Shown in pieces: positions 60,419-64,000 of a stretch of DNA of 64,000 bases (position 1 is its first letter; each line of letters begins with the position of its first letter). A program made the position numbers and the translations under genes. Source of the stretch: TMP-86 sp044226865 (lineage in GTDB: Bacteria; Pseudomonadota; Gammaproteobacteria; Steroidobacterales; Steroidobacteraceae); the NCBI GenBank assembly GCA_044226865.1, contig JBGAGE010000010.1, positions 138,420-202,419 of the forward strand. Reading direction: 5' to 3'. A model generated the notes under the pieces. It saw nothing but the letters and a program-made list of their open reading frames with translations, ran no database searches and was not told where the DNA came from.

Positions 60419-62347
60419 TCAATCACCCACTTCGTCCAACGCCGCCACCGCGTCGACGAAGCCATAGCCGGAATCGAAATCGAAGCCGCGAGTTCCGAAC
60501 GGGAACGGGAACGGCTCGATGGTCCGCCCAGCGGCCAGGCGCATGTCCTTGGCGGTTTCCTGCAGCACCTGGTAGATGCGGTCGGGCGACAGCGGACGCT
60601 TGCCCGAGCGTCGCTGCTTGTCGATCATCAGCGCAGCCACCGCGGCCACGTGCGGTGCGGAAGCCGAGGTGCCGAAGAAGTTCGGGTAGATGTCCGGTTC
60701 GGTGGAACCCGGCACTTCGAATTCGAACACCGAGAAGAAGAAAGTGGAGTTGCCGCCGTCCGGTCCTACCACCTGCGGCTTGCGGCGCACTTCGGCGCGC
60801 TGCCGGTTGCCCATCTTGTCGAAGAACGTCGGCACGCCGCCCGCGGAGGAAAAGTATTCCAGGCAGGCCGGGAAGCACTTGCCGGGATGCAGCGCGGAAT
60901 TCCAGGCGGCGGTGTTGTACCAGGCGGCAGCGCCGACCGACATGGCGCCGAGCGCGATGGGATGGCCGTAGGACGCGCCGCTTTGCGTGTCGTATTCATC
61001 GGGAATCAGGGTACCGTCGCCGAAATCGAACCACACATACTTGAGATAATGGGGCGCCGGACCCTCGTACAACTCGATGCTCACCTGCACCTGTACGTCG
61101 TGGTCGCTGGTGTTGACGATGTCGCCTTCCTCGAAGGCATCGCCGCCCACATTCGGGGTGGCGCCGGGGAACTGGCACACCTCGGGCAGCAGGTTCTCAT
61201 CGCAGATCGGGACCAAGTCCCCGTTCATGTCGTAGTAGATCAGATCGACATCCGAGCGCGAACCCTTGCCGCCGGCGGACTTGAACGGCTCGTCCCAGTT
61301 CAGGAACACCGCCTCCAGCGTGCCCGGCGTGAGCGTGATCGTCTGCAGCGGATCGGGCTTCGCGCGCGTGCCGAAATTGTGGCGCACACCGCTCAAGCCG
61401 ACGCTTCGGGAGAGGCGGAATTCCGATTCGTAGGACGCGCGCGCATCGTTGCCCGACGAGGAGAAGTATGCGACGCCGCGCTTCTTCACCGTGTCCACCG
61501 CCTGCGCGACGATGCCGTCCTGGAACATGGGCTCATCGAAATAGCCCACGTCGTCGATGATGACGTTGGCGCCGGCGTCCGCGAGGTCGATGATGCCCTG
61601 GGCGAAATCAGCCTCGCCGTTGAACGCCGTGTGGTAGAGGATCGACGCACCGGGCGCCACGTCATGGATGATCTGCGCGATGGCGCGGCCTTCATCGTTC
61701 GACCCTTCGCACGGGCTCGCCTCGCTCAAGACCTTCACGTTGGCGGGAAGATCGCCGTTGGCGATGTCCTGCGCGGCCGTGGTGAACAACTGCCCCGGCG
61801 CCAGCGGGCCGGTGAGGCAGGAGAAGCTGTCCGACAGGATGCCGACGGTGACGCCTCTGCCGTCCACCTTGTAACGGGCGCGCGCGCGGTCCGAACGCAT
61901 GGAACGATCGCCCTGCGAGACCACGAGCCCGGCCGCGTTGGTTCGAGCCAGCGCCGGACGCACCGTCTGCACGCCGGGAATGGCGGCCAGCGCTTTCAGG
62001 CCGGCGATGGAGATTCGGCCGGAGACCATCGAGCCATAGACCTTCGGCTGGCTCAGACCCAGCGCGCGCAATTGACCGGCGAGCGCGGCTGCATCGCCGT
62101 TCGAGACCACATTGACCGTCACCTCGCCGCGGGCGAACTGCGGAAAGCGGCGCTGCAAGTTGTCCTGCACACGCGCGGCGCGGCCGCTGCCGTCAGCCAG
62201 CACGCGCAGCATGGGATGGAGCTTGGCCGAGTCGTTGCCGTGCGCGCGATGCCAATCGGCGGTAGTCGGCGGCTTTTGTGCCTGCGCGGTCGAGCACAGC
62301 AGTACTGCCGTCGCTACGCACGCGACGATGGACGTGAGTCTTCTCAT
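60419..62347 (-). CDS. Secreted S8-family (subtilisin-like) serine peptidase, altered triad
   Basis: The protein has 642 residues. The signal peptide is MRRLTSIVACVATAVLLCST ending near AQAQ. The S8 core runs from about 165 to the end. D173 lies in GILSDSF, oxyanion N300 in SSSGNDA and nucleophile S561 in FFGTSASAP. Where subtilases have the catalytic His (HGT), this has D218-E219-G220-R; the triad may be Asp-Glu-Ser, as in sedolisins. AGGGAGA lies just before the ATG. A 120-residue insert with DDVGYFDEP separates the motifs. Confidence 0.88.
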   Translation of the reverse strand: MRRLTSIVACVATAVLLCSTAQAQKPPTTADWHRAHGNDSAKLHPMLRVLADGSGRAARVQDNLQRRFPQFARGEVTVNVVSNGDAAALAGQLRALGLSQPKVYGSMVSGRISIAGLKALAAIPGVQTVRPALARTNAAGLVVSQGDRSMRSDRARARYKVDGRGVTVGILSDSFSCLTGPLAPGQLFTTAAQDIANGDLPANVKVLSEASPCEGSNDEGRAIAQIIHDVAPGASILYHTAFNGEADFAQGIIDLADAGANVIIDDVGYFDEPMFQDGIVAQAVDTVKKRGVAYFSSSGNDARASYESEFRLSRSVGLSGVRHNFGTRAKPDPLQTITLTPGTLEAVFLNWDEPFKSAGGKGSRSDVDLIYYDMNGDLVPICDENLLPEVCQFPGATPNVGGDAFEEGDIVNTSDHDVQVQVSIELYEGPAPHYLKYVWFDFGDGTLIPDEYDTQSGASYGHPIALGAMSVGAAAWYNTAAWNSALHPGKCFPACLEYFSSAGGVPTFFDKMGNRQRAEVRRKPQVVGPDGGNSTFFFSVFEFEVPGSTEPDIYPNFFGTSASAPHVAAVAALMIDKQRRSGKRPLSPDRIYQVLQETAKDMRLAAGRTIEPFPFPFGTRGFDFDSGYGFVDAVAALDEVGD

Positions 62348-62374
62348 GTTTTCTCCCTTCATCATTCGTGTTGT

Positions 62375-62396
62375 GCGTTCTCGAGCCCGAGAACGC
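62375..62396. promoter_or_regulatory. 9-bp inverted repeat, candidate operator
   Basis: GCGTTCTCG (62375-62383) and CGAGAACGC (62388-62396) form a perfect palindrome with a 4-bp spacer, 28 bp upstream of the subtilase start. It could be an operator for a dimeric regulator or a leader hairpin. No regulator is encoded next to it. Confidence 0.45.
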
Positions 62397-62536
62397 GATG
62401 AGCCGAACATACACGCACCAAAAACAAGACGCCACTGCGGCAACGCCCATCACGCAGCGCGGATGTCACCGTGTCCGATGGATGAGACGCGAGCGAGCGC
62501 CGCATTACCGACTTATGTTCAATTCCGGCCGTCGGC

Positions 62537-62542
62537 TATACT
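62537..62542 (+). promoter_or_regulatory. Possible -10 box of the nitroreductase gene
   Basis: TATACT (62537-62542) matches the consensus at 5/6 and lies 26 bp before the ATG. I see no convincing -35 at the right spacing, so activation by a regulator is possible. Confidence 0.35.
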
Positions 62543-62567
62543 CGATCATTGGCAGACGGAGAACCCC

Positions 62568-63026
62568 ATGGAAAAGCCGGCCGTTCCTGCGAAGCTTCCG
62601 GGCTGGATCACGGACCACCTGCAACGCTATCTCGCCACGAACGGCGAAGATGGCTACTGGTGGGATGCCACGCAGGGCGGCGGCCAGGGCGTAGCGCCGA
62701 CGCTGCTTTTGACCACTACCGGCCGGAAGTCCGGGCGCACGTTGACCATGCCGCTGATCTTCGGCATGGCGGGCAAGAGTTACGTCGTGGTGGCCTCCAA
62801 GGGTGGAGCTGCGCAACATCCCGCTTGGTATCTGAACCTGCAGGCCAACCCGCGCGTCCAGGTGCAGGTGAAGGCCGACCGCTTTGCCGCCGAGGCGCGC
62901 ACCGTCACCGGTCCCGCACGGGCGCAGTTATGGGACGAAATGGTGAGAATCTACGCGCCGTACGCGGCATATCAGAAGAAGACATCGCGCGAGATTCCGA
63001 TCGTCGCGCTCGACCGGATCAACTGA
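62568..63026 (+). CDS. Nitroreductase-family deazaflavin-dependent oxidoreductase (DDN type)
   Basis: The protein has 152 residues. The split-barrel fold is marked by LLLTTTGRKSGRTLTMPLIFGM, then VVVASKGGAAQHPAWYLNLQANPRVQVQV and the C-terminal FAAEARTVTGPARAQLWDEMV. This is the F420/FMN-dependent Ddn-type family of actinobacteria, here in a gammaproteobacterium, where FMN is the more likely cofactor. GGAG lies seven bases before the ATG. The gene is divergent from the subtilase. Confidence 0.9.
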   Translation: MEKPAVPAKLPGWITDHLQRYLATNGEDGYWWDATQGGGQGVAPTLLLTTTGRKSGRTLTMPLIFGMAGKSYVVVASKGGAAQHPAWYLNLQANPRVQVQVKADRFAAEARTVTGPARAQLWDEMVRIYAPYAAYQKKTSREIPIVALDRIN

Positions 63027-63046
63027 GCGGTAAAGCACCGGCCGTG

Positions 63047-63120
63047 CCACACGGCAAGCCACGCGGCAAGCCACGCGGCAAGCCACGCGGCAAGCCATAC
63101 GGCCAAGCCATACGGCCAAG
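63047..63120. repeat. 12-13-bp tandem repeat before the rrn terminator
   Basis: Six copies occur: one CCACACGGCAAG, three CCACGCGGCAAG and two CCATACGGCCAAG. They lie between the nitroreductase stop and the rRNA terminator. No gene covers them. The copies differ at two or three sites, so they have diverged. Confidence 0.8.
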
Positions 63121-63130
63121 CATGAACCAA

Positions 63131-63170
63131 TAAAAAACCCCCGGCGGTCTTTTGAACCGTCGGGGGTTTT
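63131..63170 (-). terminator. Terminator of the rRNA operon
   Basis: A 15-bp stem (63134-63148 with 63156-63170) with one mismatch is followed on the minus strand by a T run (A run at 63132-63137). It lies 20 bp after the 5S gene and may also stop transcription from the nitroreductase. Confidence 0.88.
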
Positions 63171-63192
63171 CATCATGGCAATCAAATTAAGA

Positions 63193-63310
63193 GCCTGGCA
63201 GTGACCTACTTTCGCATTGACAAAGCCAACACTAGCATCGGCGCAGAGCGTTTTCACTTCCGAGTTCGAAAAGGGATCGGGTGGTTCCCACTCGCTATTG
63301 CCGCCAGGCA
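63193..63310 (-). rRNA. rrf: 5S ribosomal RNA
   Basis: Read on the minus strand it begins TGCCTGGCGGCAATAGCG and ends CTGCCAGGC, whose ends pair as helix I. Internal GTGGGAACCACCCGATCCC and CGAACTCGGAAGTGAAAAC match helices II and III of bacterial 5S. The length is about 118 nt. Confidence 0.95.
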
Positions 63311-63480
63311 AACCGGTTGCAGTGGGGGCGTACCCGTGGGCACGCCCCCGCCGCGAATTCGTACAATTTGTTTCGACACCGGAGTTTTAACCGGAGTATG
63401 TCGCAGTCGAGTCCATGTTCAGACTCTCAATCAATGGACCCATAAACGATAAGACGTTAGGCAAATCGCTTGGGTGTTAT
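63311..63480 (-). other. 23S-5S intergenic spacer with hairpin
   Basis: This 170-nt spacer holds a strong hairpin (63324-63349; GGGGGCGT pairs with ACGCCCCC, extended inward by three pairs after a mismatch) just upstream of 5S. It is probably an RNase processing structure. I see no tRNA in it. Confidence 0.7.

Positions 63481-64000
<520 letters not shown>

Noticed and set aside
60203..62401. 732-codon plus-strand frame opposite the subtilase
   Set aside because: It overlaps the epimerase end and the subtilase in antisense, without any family motif.
63047..63120. Possible CRISPR array
   Set aside because: Repeats are 12-13 bp, directly adjacent and without unique spacers.
62928..63311. 127-codon minus-strand frame with repeated CRVA units
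   Set aside because: It reads the tandem repeat, the terminator and 5S rRNA; not a protein gene.

Overview
The window is GC-rich DNA (about two thirds G+C by eye), tightly packed with genes on both strands. It ends inside an rRNA operon that lies on the minus strand. The gene set points to a gammaproteobacterium of the Xanthomonadales/Nevskiales/Steroidobacteraceae type: GreB, TtcA, biosynthetic arginine decarboxylase SpeA, an OmpA-family protein with thrombospondin-3 repeats, DUF4136 and DUF192 proteins, many secreted DUF885 and S9 hydrolases, and TPR-sulfotransferases beside a TonB-dependent receptor. The placement is an inference from gene content; no database search was possible.

Layout. 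0-6 kb: greB, homospermidine synthase, a GST, a mercaptopyruvate sulfurtransferase and speA (polyamine and sulfur metabolism). 6-13.5 kb: an RRM RNA-binding protein, a secreted SAM methyltransferase, a UvrD-like helicase, an AhpD-like/NUDIX pair, three uncharacterised proteins and a HAD phosphatase. 13.5-22.3 kb: a secreted S9 peptidase facing a tight six-gene minus-strand operon (LEA-type lipoprotein, M32 carboxypeptidase, ttcA, phosphatase/ADP-ribosylglycohydrolase fusion, zinc metallopeptidase, ATP-grasp ligase). 22.3-30.7 kb: a DUF192 pair, an OmpA-family protein, a large TonB-dependent receptor with a good promoter and terminator, and a convergent TPR-sulfotransferase. 30.7-35.9 kb: two tandem DUF885 hydrolases divergent from a DapA-like lyase/aldolase and its GntR regulator. 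36-42.4 kb: TPR, hydroxylase, sulfotransferase and 2OG-Fe(II) oxygenase genes. 44.3-46.3 kb: a three-gene bufferin-type RiPP operon (small Cys-rich precursor, MNIO/DUF692 enzyme, DUF2063 partner). 46-52 kb: a DUF885 lipoprotein, an ABC exporter, a MoeB-rhodanese protein and fructose-1,6-bisphosphatase. 52.07-53.93 kb: an accessory island with two long palindromic elements (39-bp and 57-bp perfect terminal inverted repeats) and an IS3-family element with a -1 frameshift site. 54-62.6 kb: GST, GIY-YIG-like, luciferase-like, DUF4136 and MFS genes; a secreted-protein/enolase-superfamily pair; and a secreted subtilase. 62.5-64 kb: a deazaflavin-type nitroreductase, a 12-bp tandem repeat, then the rrn terminator, 5S rRNA and the 3' end of 23S rRNA.

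The most notable systems are the bufferin-type operon (family recently linked to copper handling), the phosphatase-ADP-ribosylglycohydrolase fusion with an altered metal motif, the paired oxygenases of which one has lost the iron-binding motif, and the two palindromic elements beside the insertion sequence.
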